The notes beneath the pieces were generated by a model. It had not been told where the DNA came from and ran no database searches. It saw only the letters and a program-made list of their open reading frames with translations. Made by a program: the position numbers and the translations under genes. Source: an uncultured Lachnospiraceae bacterium (GTDB lineage Bacteria > Bacillota_A > Clostridia > Lachnospirales > Lachnospiraceae). From it: DNA of 19,979 nt. This document shows, piece after piece, positions 7,213-14,797 of the stretch; the first letter of the stretch is position 1; every line of letters starts with the position of its first letter. Where the stretch lies: contig CACZHN010000016.1 in assembly GCA_902780985.1 (NCBI GenBank), positions 1-19,979 on the forward strand. The letters run 5' to 3'.

Positions 7213-8346
7213 ATGGGTGTATTATCAACGCTCTTCTCAAACGTTCAGAATCTGAACATAAAACAATTGATCATGTGGGTGATCGGAGCAGTTCTTATCT
7301 ATCTTGCGATCAAGAAAAAGATGGAGCCTACGCTTCTGCTTCCTATCGGATTCGGTGCGATTCTTGTAAACCTGCCTATGTCCGGTGCCATAACACAGAA
7401 AGTAGGGGAAATCGTACAGGAAGGTCCGATCTCAATTCTTTTCGAAAGCGGAATTGCCAACGAGCTCTTCCCACTGTTACTCTTTGTCGGTATCGGTGCG
7501 ATGATCGACTTCGGTCCGCTTCTTTCAAATCCGAAACTTATGATATTCGGTGCAGCGGCACAGTTCGGTATTTTCTTCACACTGAGCCTTGCTTCACTCT
7601 TCGGATTCGAACTTCGTGACGCAGCTTCAATCGCTATCATCGGTGCTGCCGACGGACCTACATCAATCTTTGTTGCCACATATTTCGGAACAAAGTATAT
7701 CGGTGCTATCATCGTTGCAGCATATTCATACATGGCACTTGTACCTATCGTACAGCCGCCTGTAATCAAGCTTCTCACAACAGAGAAGGAACGTAAGATC
7801 AAGATGTCTTACAATCCGGGAAATGTATCCAAGACAGCAAAGATCATCTTCCCTATATTTGTTACAATCCTTACGGGAATCGTAGCTCCGAATGCGGTAG
7901 CTCTTATCGGTTTCCTGATGTTCGGTAACCTTATCCGCGAGTGTGGTGTTCTTGATTCACTTTCAATGACAGCTCAGGCGGATCTTGCCAACCTGGTAAC
8001 TCTTTTCCTCGGAATCACAATCGCAGAGAAGATGCAGGCCGATGCTTTCCTTAATCTTCAGACACTTCTGATCCTCGGACTCGGACTTATCGCATTTATC
8101 TTCGATACAGCCGGCGGAGTTATCTTCGCAAAGATCATCAACATCTTCGCAAAGAAGAAGATCAACCCTATGATAGGTGCAGCGGGAATCTCCGCTTTCC
8201 CTATGTCGGCAAGAGTTGTACATAAACTCGGACTTGAGGAGGACAGTTCAAACTTCCTTCTTACTCACACAATCGGTATAAATGTATCAGGTCAGATAGC
8301 TTCCGTTATAGCCGGTGGTCTTATCCTTAACCTGATTGCAAGATAG
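7213..8346 (+). CDS. Sodium-translocating decarboxylase beta subunit (OadB/GcdB/MmdB family)
   Basis: Membrane subunit that couples decarboxylation of carboxybiotin to Na+ export in oxaloacetate, methylmalonyl-CoA or glutaconyl-CoA decarboxylases. It has 377 residues, the usual length. Family signatures are IKKKMEPTLLLPIGFGAILVN-like loops (30-53), LFPLLLFVGIGAMIDFGPLL (85-104) and the highly conserved Na+-site loop IGAADGPTSIFVA with Asp147, then SYMALVPIVQPPVIKLLTT. About nine or ten hydrophobic segments follow. The start at 7213 is chosen over an in-frame ATG at 7174 because AAAGGGGAA lies just upstream of 7213, while 7174 lies at the -10 box, upstream of the predicted transcription start. 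The gamma-like subunit follows after 10 bases. The carboxyltransferase alpha subunit and biotin carrier are not in the window, so which acid is decarboxylated cannot be said. Confidence 0.95.
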   Translation: MGVLSTLFSNVQNLNIKQLIMWVIGAVLIYLAIKKKMEPTLLLPIGFGAILVNLPMSGAITQKVGEIVQEGPISILFESGIANELFPLLLFVGIGAMIDFGPLLSNPKLMIFGAAAQFGIFFTLSLASLFGFELRDAASIAIIGAADGPTSIFVATYFGTKYIGAIIVAAYSYMALVPIVQPPVIKLLTTEKERKIKMSYNPGNVSKTAKIIFPIFVTILTGIVAPNAVALIGFLMFGNLIRECGVLDSLSMTAQADLANLVTLFLGITIAEKMQADAFLNLQTLLILGLGLIAFIFDTAGGVIFAKIINIFAKKKINPMIGAAGISAFPMSARVVHKLGLEEDSSNFLLTHTIGINVSGQIASVIAGGLILNLIAR

Positions 8347-8356
8347 GAGGTCTCAC

Positions 8357-8650
8357 ATGAAAATAGATGTAAATGCATTCTTAAATTCCCTTCCTATCAT
8401 GGGTGTGGGACTGCTGGGAATATTCATAGTAACCGCAGTAATCATTATCGGTATATATGTTTTAAAGGCATTAACAGCAAAGTCTGCCGATGCAGAAGCT
8501 GAGGCTGAAAAAGCCGCTTCGGAAGCAGCTGCAAAGAAACCGGCAGCAGCCGGCGAAAAGAAAGAATCCGCTCGGGATCTTTTAAAAGAAAGAGAGAAGA
8601 CGGATTTCCTCGATGAAGTGGAAAACAACTATATATCACACGATCTTTAA
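8357..8650 (+). CDS. OadG-like gamma subunit of a sodium-pumping decarboxylase
   Basis: Small single-span membrane protein, 97 residues. One hydrophobic helix (about 13-38, MGVGLLGIFIVTAVIIIGIY) is followed by a charged, Ala/Glu/Lys-rich stretch (about 45-70, EAEAEKAASEAAAKKPAAAG) and an acidic tail. In the OadG/MmdD family the helix anchors the complex and the tail binds the alpha subunit. Similarity rests mainly on this layout and on its position directly after the beta subunit. The start at 8357 has AGGAGG 6 bases upstream; the longer frame from 8336 overlaps the beta-subunit gene and has no site. The low-complexity middle could mimic other proteins, but the context supports the call. Confidence 0.82.
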   Translation: MKIDVNAFLNSLPIMGVGLLGIFIVTAVIIIGIYVLKALTAKSADAEAEAEKAASEAAAKKPAAAGEKKESARDLLKEREKTDFLDEVENNYISHDL

Positions 8651-8655
8651 ATCAA

Positions 8656-8697
8656 AAAGGGATATCGGACAAAACCGATATCCCTTTATTTTTAATT
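8656..8697. terminator. Bidirectional intrinsic terminator between convergent genes
   Basis: A perfect 13-bp stem (8656-8668 with 8675-8687) with a 6-base loop. A T-rich run (TTTATTTTTAATT) follows on the plus strand, and CCCTTTTTGAT ends the hairpin on the minus strand. It closes the decarboxylase genes from one side and the radical SAM gene, and thus the long minus-strand gene string, from the other. Confidence 0.9.
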
Positions 8698-9351
8698 CTC
8701 AAACGGTCTTACTCTCAAAGTAACACCCAGTTCGTCGCATATCTGCTGACATTTCTTTATCTTTTCTTCAGGCATAACCTGCTCGACTACCGTCATTACC
8801 ACGTTCGGAACGTATCTCTTGGCGAGAACCGCAAATTCCTTCAGTGCTTCATAAGACTTGATGCCGAATCTCGAACGGGTCAGTTCCAGAAACTCTTCCT
8901 CATTCGGTGCATTGAGTGATATCGAAATGGTATCAACTCTTCCTTCGAGTTCCGGTGTAACATCACGCTCATAGATCAGATTTGCCAGTCCAATGGTATT
9001 TACTCTTACCTTCAGTGACGGATACTTCTGCTTTAATGTATCGACCACCGTACAAACATCAGCAAGTCTTTCCAGCGGTTCGCCGAATCCGCAGAATACC
9101 AGTTCATTTATCACACTCAGATCATACTGAGCAAAAAGCTCGAGAACCGCATCCACACTCGGCTCGCCTTCTTTGAGCCAAAGGGTGTTGTCCTCCATCA
9201 TTTCCTTTGTATGGCGAAGACAGAATACGCAGTTGCACGGACATTTGTTAGTCATGTTCACGTATATATTCCTGCCTGTCAGGTCTCCGCTTTTCGATAT
9301 ATCAAGATAGCCTTCGCTTCCTACCTCGCCTGTTACAGTATATAAAACCAT
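8692..9351 (-). CDS. Small radical SAM protein (TatD-linked type)
   Basis: Radical S-adenosylmethionine enzyme of 219 residues, short for the superfamily. The [4Fe-4S]-binding CxxxCxxC is C37-P-C-N-C41-V-F-C44, preceded by NIYVNMTNKCP. The SAM-binding GFGEPL motif follows (about 88-93), and VRVNTIGLANLI with SISLNAPNEEEF completes the partial TIM barrel. The pattern is what I remember of the family annotated as TatD-associated radical SAM proteins, whose reaction is not established. No tatD gene is present in this window. Only 2 bases separate the upstream kinase stop from this ATG, and the GGAGG site lies inside the end of that gene, so the two are translationally coupled. The superfamily is certain; the subfamily is moderately sure. 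Confidence 0.88.
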   Translation of the reverse strand: MVLYTVTGEVGSEGYLDISKSGDLTGRNIYVNMTNKCPCNCVFCLRHTKEMMEDNTLWLKEGEPSVDAVLELFAQYDLSVINELVFCGFGEPLERLADVCTVVDTLKQKYPSLKVRVNTIGLANLIYERDVTPELEGRVDTISISLNAPNEEEFLELTRSRFGIKSYEALKEFAVLAKRYVPNVVMTVVEQVMPEEKIKKCQQICDELGVTLRVRPFEN

Positions 9352-9353
9352 AT

Positions 9354-10184
9354 CTAATCCTCCATAAGATCCTTCATGTACATTTCAAAGCAGAGTCCCC
9401 AATAAGAAGGAACCTGATGATCTTCGCAGTACTTTATACACTTCGAAGCAAACTCCGCAGCCTTTCTGACCGAGTCGTAAAAGCTGTGTCCGTTCATGTA
9501 CATTCCCGCGATAACGGAACTTATTACATCGCCCGTACCGCTTCTGTCTTCTCCGATCCTATCCACCATAACGATCTGAGGATCTTCGCCCTTACTGTAG
9601 ATATAGTTCATTATCTGCTTCTTATGGAAAGGAATTCCCGTAACCACTATGTGATCCGGACCTTTTTCCGAAAGCTCCATGCACATATCATGCAGTTCGT
9701 CTATGCTGAATTTACCGTTGCCGTAATCCCTGTCCAGAAGCGTACAAAGCTCCGTAACATTCGGTGTCAGTATATTCGCATATCCCACCAGTTCTTTCAT
9801 CTTCTCACACATTTCCGGCGTATATGTCTTATAAAGCTGTCCGTAATCTCCCATTACCGGGTCGATAAGGATAACCGACTTATCCGTCTTAAATGTATGA
9901 ATGAAATCTATAACTATATCAACCTGTTCCTTGGAACCGAGGAATCCGGTTGCAATCCCGTCGAATTCCATCTTCAGGTTTTTATATGTCTGTATATAGT
10001 CCCTCATCTTAGGAGTATAGTCGTCAAAGAAATACTCCGGGAACTGTGTATGTGTTGATAAGATTGCCGTAGGTACAGTAACCGCCTGTATCTTCATGGC
10101 TGATACGATCGGCGCCATTACCGCTATGGAGCATCTTCCGAAGCCCGTAACGTCATTGATGAGCGCCAGCTTTTTCTGCTGCAT
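9354..10184 (-). CDS. Pyridoxal/pyridoxamine kinase (PdxK/PdxY-like, PfkB superfamily)
   Basis: ATP-dependent kinase for B6 vitamers, 276 residues. The N-terminus INDVTGFGRCSIAV (9-22) is the typical substrate-binding opening, followed by THTQFPEYFFDD, DPVMGDYGQLY (108-118), ITPN-like LTPNVTELC (139-147) and the nucleotide/catalytic motif RSGTGD (214-219) with catalytic Asp219. This N-terminus favours pyridoxal/pyridoxamine kinase over hydroxymethylpyrimidine kinase ThiD. The start at 10184 has GGAGG 11 bases upstream. The gene lies 70 bases after the hydrogenase gene without a terminator, but a good promoter overlaps the hydrogenase stop. The radical SAM gene is coupled downstream. Its presence behind a redox operon may be coincidence, since no PLP enzyme is encoded here. 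Confidence 0.9.
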   Translation of the reverse strand: MQQKKLALINDVTGFGRCSIAVMAPIVSAMKIQAVTVPTAILSTHTQFPEYFFDDYTPKMRDYIQTYKNLKMEFDGIATGFLGSKEQVDIVIDFIHTFKTDKSVILIDPVMGDYGQLYKTYTPEMCEKMKELVGYANILTPNVTELCTLLDRDYGNGKFSIDELHDMCMELSEKGPDHIVVTGIPFHKKQIMNYIYSKGEDPQIVMVDRIGEDRSGTGDVISSVIAGMYMNGHSFYDSVRKAAEFASKCIKYCEDHQVPSYWGLCFEMYMKDLMED

Positions 10185-10234
10185 TTCAGATTATTCCTCC
10201 GTGAAAAACAATGTGTCTTTATTTGACGAGGAAT

Positions 10235-10263
10235 AGTATACCAATACGGACGGATTATTTCAA
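10235..10263 (-). promoter_or_regulatory. Predicted promoter of the pyridoxal kinase/radical SAM pair
   Basis: On the minus strand there is TTGAAA (10258-10263, 5 of 6), exactly 17 bases, and TATACT (10235-10240, 5 of 6) with an extended -10 TG. The -35 overlaps the last codons and stop of the hydrogenase gene. Transcription would start near 10228. No terminator is seen between the two genes, so readthrough from the upstream operon is also likely. Confidence 0.6.
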
Positions 10264-11682
10264 AACTTTAATTGCATCAGCGATAGTTTTTTCCAATGCC
10301 TCTCTGCCGTACTTATCGACTTCCGCCTTATTCTTCTCACCGTGAGTGAGACAGCCGGCTCCTCCGATACAGCCTCCGATGCAGGCCATACCTTCGATAA
10401 AGTTGGCATCGAGAACGTTCTTGCTCTTCTTCAGGAGAGCTACGCGGCATTCTTCAATACCGTCGCAGGCTACAGCCTTCAGATCAAAATCAATATTCTG
10501 CTCTTTAAGCGCCTCTGTTACAGCATCCGAAAGGCCTCCGCTTCTTGCGAAGATTCTTCCGAAGTAAGATGCATTATCAAGTACATCCTCATCCAGTGTT
10601 GTGATATCTATATCCTTGCTGTCGAACAGTGCCTGCAGCTCTTCAAATGTTATGACCGAATCCACATAAGGCTTCACATCTTCCCTCTGCATTTCGGCTT
10701 TCTTGGCTGTACAAGGTCCGATGAATACCACCTTAGCCTTCTCATGAGTATCCTTGATATACTTAGCCAGCGCTGTCATAGGCGATGGGTTGTGAGATAT
10801 CAGAGGTACCAGATCCGGAAATGCAGACTTAATATACTGTACAAATGCAGGGCAGCATGAGCTTGTCAAAAATCCCTTTTCGGCCAGTTCCTTCGACTCA
10901 GACTCGGCTACCATATCCGCACCGAGAGCAGCTTCGATGACCGTAAAGAATCCCAGCTTCTTAAGTCCTGATATAACCTGACCCAGCTTCGCATAGGCAA
11001 ACTGACTTGATATGGAAGGAGCCACTATGGCATATACCTTGTACTCGCTGTTATCCTTACTCTTCTTGATCATATCGATAACATTCAGTATGTAAGACTT
11101 ATCTGTAATGGCACCGAACGGACACTGATATACGCAGGCGCCGCATTGTATGCACTTGCTGTTATCGATGGCTGCAGCATTATCTTCATTTATGGAAATA
11201 GCCTTAACCTTGCAGGCAACCTGGCAAGGACGCTTTCTGTTGATTATGGCAGAGTAAGGGCAGACCTTTGCGCACTGACCGCACTCCACGCATTTGGATT
11301 TATCTATATGTGCCACATGATTATGATCGAAGGATATCGCACCCCTCTTGCAGACATCCTCGCATCTGTGGGCAAGACATCCACGGCAGGAATCGGTTAC
11401 CGAATAACCGGCTGCGGGACATTCGTCACAGGCTATATCTATAACTTCGATAACATTCGGATTATCCGTATCTCCGCCCATGGCGATCTTTATACGCTCT
11501 CCGAGTATCGCTCTTTCCTTATATACGCAGCAGCGTGTTGTGGGAGTTTTTCCCGGTACGATCATCTGCGGTATATCCAATATATTTTCAAGGAGTGTAT
11601 CATTCCACGCCTGACGTGCTACCTCTCTTAAAACTTTATATTTAAGGTGTTGTACCTTTGTATCAAATTTTCTGACTCCCAT
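10255..11682 (-). CDS. [FeFe]-hydrogenase, group B type (ferredoxin-linked)
   Basis: Iron hydrogenase of 475 residues, expected to reduce protons with reduced ferredoxin. The N-terminal half is Cys-rich: C99-x2-C102-x4-C107-x3-C111 and the ferredoxin-type runs C131-x2-C134-x2-C137-x3-C141 and C177-x2-C180-x2-C183-x3-C187, with further Cys at 85, 88, 153 and 157. The H-cluster motifs are intact: SSCCP with shuttle Cys276 and ligand Cys277, IGPC324TAKKAE, and E430-G-M432-A-C434-I-G-G-C438-I-G-G. This layout fits the group B1/B3 family rather than classic HydA. It lacks the N-terminal [2Fe-2S] domain of bifurcating HydA. The start at 11682 is chosen because AGGAG is 7 bases away, while the ATG at 11688 is only 1 base from it. 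That site overlaps the phosphatase stop, so the two are coupled. Confidence 0.93.
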   Translation of the reverse strand: MGVRKFDTKVQHLKYKVLREVARQAWNDTLLENILDIPQMIVPGKTPTTRCCVYKERAILGERIKIAMGGDTDNPNVIEVIDIACDECPAAGYSVTDSCRGCLAHRCEDVCKRGAISFDHNHVAHIDKSKCVECGQCAKVCPYSAIINRKRPCQVACKVKAISINEDNAAAIDNSKCIQCGACVYQCPFGAITDKSYILNVIDMIKKSKDNSEYKVYAIVAPSISSQFAYAKLGQVISGLKKLGFFTVIEAALGADMVAESESKELAEKGFLTSSCCPAFVQYIKSAFPDLVPLISHNPSPMTALAKYIKDTHEKAKVVFIGPCTAKKAEMQREDVKPYVDSVITFEELQALFDSKDIDITTLDEDVLDNASYFGRIFARSGGLSDAVTEALKEQNIDFDLKAVACDGIEECRVALLKKSKNVLDANFIEGMACIGGCIGGAGCLTHGEKNKAEVDKYGREALEKTIADAIKVLK

Positions 11683-11692
11683 AACCATACTC

Positions 11693-12865
11693 CTAAAAAT
11701 AACTAACTTTAATTTTCTTTCCCATCTTCCTTAGGCATTCGGAAAGTTCTTCAACCAGATTCATCTTGATGTTGTATGTGATAGGCAGTTCGGGATTCTG
11801 ATGTGCCGGATTCACGGCCCTGCCCACGTAGAAATTAATATCGGTTGCCTCTTCAAACAAAAGTCTGCATATAAGCGATGCACCGTCTCTCTGAAAACTC
11901 CACTTCTCGTAAAGCTCATTTGCGCCCAGGGCATCTTTTGCATATTCAATAACTTTATTTATGGTTATAACGCCTTCCGTTACAAGATCGACTCCTTCGA
12001 TCTCCGCAATCGGAGGCACGTCACCTCTCTCGAATTCCAGACTGGCCTTTACAGGTTTTCCCAGATATTTTGCGGCTATGGATGATGTAGTTCCGCCGCA
12101 GATGATGTGCTTGCCCTCCTTTGAGAAGAACAGCGACATCATCCTGTCACCGTCATCGCGATTACGCGGCGGTCCGAATAGGATATTCATCGGTTCTCTC
12201 TTTCTCACCTTAACTACACACGCTGTCGCGTCATCTCCCGGATGATATCCGTATTCTTTATCACATTGATCCACCAGCATGGTGGCAAGAGTCTTGGCTG
12301 TATAGCCCGCCACCACAAGTCTCTGCATAAACTCAGCTATGTCTTCGATCTTCCATCCGAAGTTAAATGCGAGACCGATACCCGCATGCGGGCAGCCGTC
12401 GCTCATGGCGATCATGCAGTCATCTTCCTGCAGGCTGATCACCGATTTCAGGATCTTCTTATTATCTATGGTCAGTTCTGTTTTCGGATAATCGTAGATT
12501 TCATTATTACGTAAAAATATGACCTTCGGATTGTCATACTGAATAATCTCTACCATCGAATTTTCAATTATATGTATGATCGTAAACGTGGAATAAGCCA
12601 CTCCTCTTATGGAGCAGATCGGAAGTGTAGCCGCTATTGTGGATACACAATCTTCCAGCTTAAGTCCCGCTGCCATCATGGTGGAAATGATCTTGGACGT
12701 AAGGGTTGAAAGTATGCTGGCTTTCACCCCGCTGCCAAGACCGTCCGCAAGCACGATAACCTGAGAGTTCTCGCCCTGATTTACTATCTCCACATGATCT
12801 CCGCAGAGAAGCTCACCTTCATGATTTATGCTTTTCCAGCCGATGTCGGCACAAAGATTATTCAT
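11693..12865 (-). CDS. SpoIIE/PP2C-type serine phosphatase linked to the sensory hydrogenase
   Basis: Metal-dependent Ser/Thr protein phosphatase, 390 residues. The catalytic PP2C/SpoIIE domain covers about 1-222 with the metal-binding acids Asp23 (CGDH), Asp41 (VLADGLGSGVKAS), Asp156 (AMSDGCPH) and the GDDATACVV end motif (210-218). All expected acidic ligands are present, so it should be active. Residues about 225-390 form a second region I do not recognise (GPPRNRDDGDRMM, IICGGTTSSIAAKYLG, VTEGVITINKVIEYA). There is no N-terminal sensor or membrane segment, so its input must come from a partner. It overlaps the sensory hydrogenase gene by 8 bases (ATGAATAA), a layout that favours matched synthesis and physical contact. 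Phosphatases beside PAS-type hydrogenases are known from other Clostridia. The target phosphoprotein is unknown. Confidence 0.9.
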   Translation of the reverse strand: MNNLCADIGWKSINHEGELLCGDHVEIVNQGENSQVIVLADGLGSGVKASILSTLTSKIISTMMAAGLKLEDCVSTIAATLPICSIRGVAYSTFTIIHIIENSMVEIIQYDNPKVIFLRNNEIYDYPKTELTIDNKKILKSVISLQEDDCMIAMSDGCPHAGIGLAFNFGWKIEDIAEFMQRLVVAGYTAKTLATMLVDQCDKEYGYHPGDDATACVVKVRKREPMNILFGPPRNRDDGDRMMSLFFSKEGKHIICGGTTSSIAAKYLGKPVKASLEFERGDVPPIAEIEGVDLVTEGVITINKVIEYAKDALGANELYEKWSFQRDGASLICRLLFEEATDINFYVGRAVNPAHQNPELPITYNIKMNLVEELSECLRKMGKKIKVSYF

Positions 12866-14531
12866 TAATGATAGACTCCTTCAGTTTTGTCAGGGCAATC
12901 TTGGTCTCCGCAGTGGTTTCACCCAGGAGAGAAGCTATTTCCTGAACAATTCTCATCTGCTTATCAACAACTTTGTCAGCTATCTCAACAGTCTGACGGC
13001 TGATTTCTTCATTCTTCTCTCTCTGTGTCTCCTCTTTGGTGACATCACGGAATATACCCAGGATGAGGTGATACTCTCTATCGTAAACTATGGTCTTATC
13101 CACGTACTTTCCGTACTCGGCCAGATATTCGCGCTTATCTCGAATTGTTCCTCCGTAGGTCATTACCTTATTGAAATCCGTAGGATCCAGAACACGTACA
13201 ACCTGATCTCCCATGATATCTCCGGCACTGCGAAGATTGAGTATCCGTAATGCCGCGTTGTTGACCTGCTGAACCTCAAGCTTTTCATTGAGTACTATCA
13301 GTCCGTTCGGTGTATTTCTCGCTATCGTATCGGAGAAATTCTCCGCACGTTCCTTCAGGTACGGCAGACACATGGAGATTTCCGCCTTACCCTGCAGAAT
13401 TGCGATAGCCTTTTCACGGCAGGTATTATATCCACAGGAACCACAGTTCAGTTCGTCATCCGGCTTTATCTTACCCATCTGACGAAGAGTCTCTTTGATT
13501 TCCTCCTCACTAGGTGTTTCCAGTCGGCGTTCTATCATTTCAAAATGCTTTTCCATGGCTCTCGGTTCAGGCTGCTCTATGTCGAAATCCTTCTTGCCGG
13601 CATAATTCGAAACAGCGATAAAATCCTTTACCGGCGAGCGATGGAACTTCTCCATGACCGGCCCGCCTACGCAGCTGCCTGCGCAGGCTGACATCTCAAT
13701 AAAACATTTATGTAGGTTGCCTGATTCTATATCTTTAAGAGCCGCAATACAGTTTTCCGTACCGTCTATAGCCATATAGCTGTACTCCGGATTGCTCTTT
13801 TCCATGGTCTTCAGTATTCCGCCCGTTGTCGGGAAGAATCTTGCACGGCTTTTCTCCTCCGTGCTCATTTTCTTTTCGATCTCTATTTTTTCCTCTTTAA
13901 GCCATGCGGTCAGCTCATCAAATGTAAGCACCGCATCAACTATACCCTCGTAATGCTGTGCTTCATCCTTCTTGGCTACACAAGGCCCTATAAATACCGT
14001 TTTTGCGTTCGGCATACGCTTCTTTATATCAGTGCAGTGTGCCTGCATCGGTGAGAGCACATCCGCCAGAAGCGGCAGAAGTGCAGGAAATTTCTTTTGT
14101 ATCAACAGATTTACGGAATGGCAGCTTGAAGAGATGATGATATCTCTTGTTCCCTCATTTACCATTCGATCATATTCTCTTTTGACAATGGTCGCACCAA
14201 GTGCGGTCTCCTCTACATCATAAAACCCCAGTTTTTTAAGTGCTTCACGCATTCCCTCAATTCCGACTCCTTCGTAGTTTGCTACGAAAGAAGGAGCAAG
14301 GCTTACAACTACCGGATTACCGCTCTGAAGAAGAACCTTTGCTTTTTCCGTTTCTTCAACAATCTCTTTTGCACCCTGCGGACATACAACAAAACACTGA
14401 CCGCACATGATGCATTCATTTCCGATAATGTACGCCTGATTTCCCGAAAAGCGGATAGACTTTACGGGACAATGACGGATACACTTATAACAATTTTTAC
14501 AATTTGACTTTTTAAGAGTGAGACATTCCAT
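12858..14531 (-). CDS. Sensory [FeFe]-hydrogenase (HydS-like, group C type) with PAS domain
   Basis: Putative H2/redox sensor, 557 residues. Domains in order: two [4Fe-4S] ferredoxin motifs (C11-x2-C14-x2-C17-x3-C21; C40-x2-C43-x2-C46-x3-C50), the H-cluster domain (about 65-315), an extra Fe-S motif (C363, C366, C371, C388), a PAS domain (about 400-497) and a coiled-coil-like tail (500-557). H-cluster ligands are kept (Cys137, Cys184, Cys283, Cys287), but the proton-shuttle Cys is Ser136 and the Met of the ExMxC motif is Ser281, with Met280 one place earlier. Such changes are characteristic of slow, sensory enzymes and not of catalytic ones. There is no kinase or cyclase domain, so output is probably to the phosphatase encoded next. 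The start at 14531 overlaps the ferredoxin gene by 20 bases; AAAGGG lies 9 bases upstream. Confidence 0.93.
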   Translation of the reverse strand: MECLTLKKSNCKNCYKCIRHCPVKSIRFSGNQAYIIGNECIMCGQCFVVCPQGAKEIVEETEKAKVLLQSGNPVVVSLAPSFVANYEGVGIEGMREALKKLGFYDVEETALGATIVKREYDRMVNEGTRDIIISSSCHSVNLLIQKKFPALLPLLADVLSPMQAHCTDIKKRMPNAKTVFIGPCVAKKDEAQHYEGIVDAVLTFDELTAWLKEEKIEIEKKMSTEEKSRARFFPTTGGILKTMEKSNPEYSYMAIDGTENCIAALKDIESGNLHKCFIEMSACAGSCVGGPVMEKFHRSPVKDFIAVSNYAGKKDFDIEQPEPRAMEKHFEMIERRLETPSEEEIKETLRQMGKIKPDDELNCGSCGYNTCREKAIAILQGKAEISMCLPYLKERAENFSDTIARNTPNGLIVLNEKLEVQQVNNAALRILNLRSAGDIMGDQVVRVLDPTDFNKVMTYGGTIRDKREYLAEYGKYVDKTIVYDREYHLILGIFRDVTKEETQREKNEEISRQTVEIADKVVDKQMRIVQEIASLLGETTAETKIALTKLKESIINE

Positions 14532-14796
14532 TAAACTTTGCCCTTTCCTCCTCTAAGGCTTTCATAACTTTGTCGTTAAAGAATTCTTCGAATCTTTCCG
14601 GTATTATTCCGCAATGGACTTCGTCGTTTACCGTTATCGTTACTCCTATGCGGTTGCACTGGCCGGTGCAAAAGCATCCGGCCAGTGTTATCTCATTATC
14701 AAGTTCGTGTTCCTGAATAGCCTGTTGAAACATTTCAACGATTTTTTCGGATCCTTTTAAATGGCAGGATGAGCCGACACAAATCTGAACTATCAT
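14512..14796 (-). CDS. Thioredoxin-like [2Fe-2S] ferredoxin (NuoE C-terminal type), copy 2
   Basis: Small soluble electron carrier, 94 residues. The cluster ligands are Cys6 and Cys11 (CVGSSC) and Cys43 and Cys47 (CFCTGQC); an extra Cys41 is present. This is the thioredoxin-like ferredoxin fold found in HydC/NuoE subunits of electron-bifurcating hydrogenases and in free-standing form. The start is 1 base after the stop of the first copy, and the 3' end overlaps the sensory hydrogenase gene by 20 bases, so the pair and the sensor are tightly coupled. Compared with copy 1 it has a longer, charged tail (KALEEERAKFNGMSHS). A role in carrying electrons to or from the sensor or the group-B-type hydrogenase is inferred from position alone. 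Confidence 0.9.
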   Translation of the reverse strand: MIVQICVGSSCHLKGSEKIVEMFQQAIQEHELDNEITLAGCFCTGQCNRIGVTITVNDEVHCGIIPERFEEFFNDKVMKALEEERAKFNGMSHS

Positions 14797-14797
14797 A

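Noticed and set aside
8500..8560. Ala/Glu/Lys-rich stretch in the gamma-like subunit as a DNA repeat
   Set aside because: It is low-complexity coding sequence typical of the tail after the membrane helix in this family; no exact DNA repeat units are present.
12858..14531. Calling the PAS-type protein a second catalytic hydrogenase
   Set aside because: The proton-shuttle Cys is replaced by Ser and the third motif is altered; the PAS domain and neighbouring phosphatase fit a sensor.
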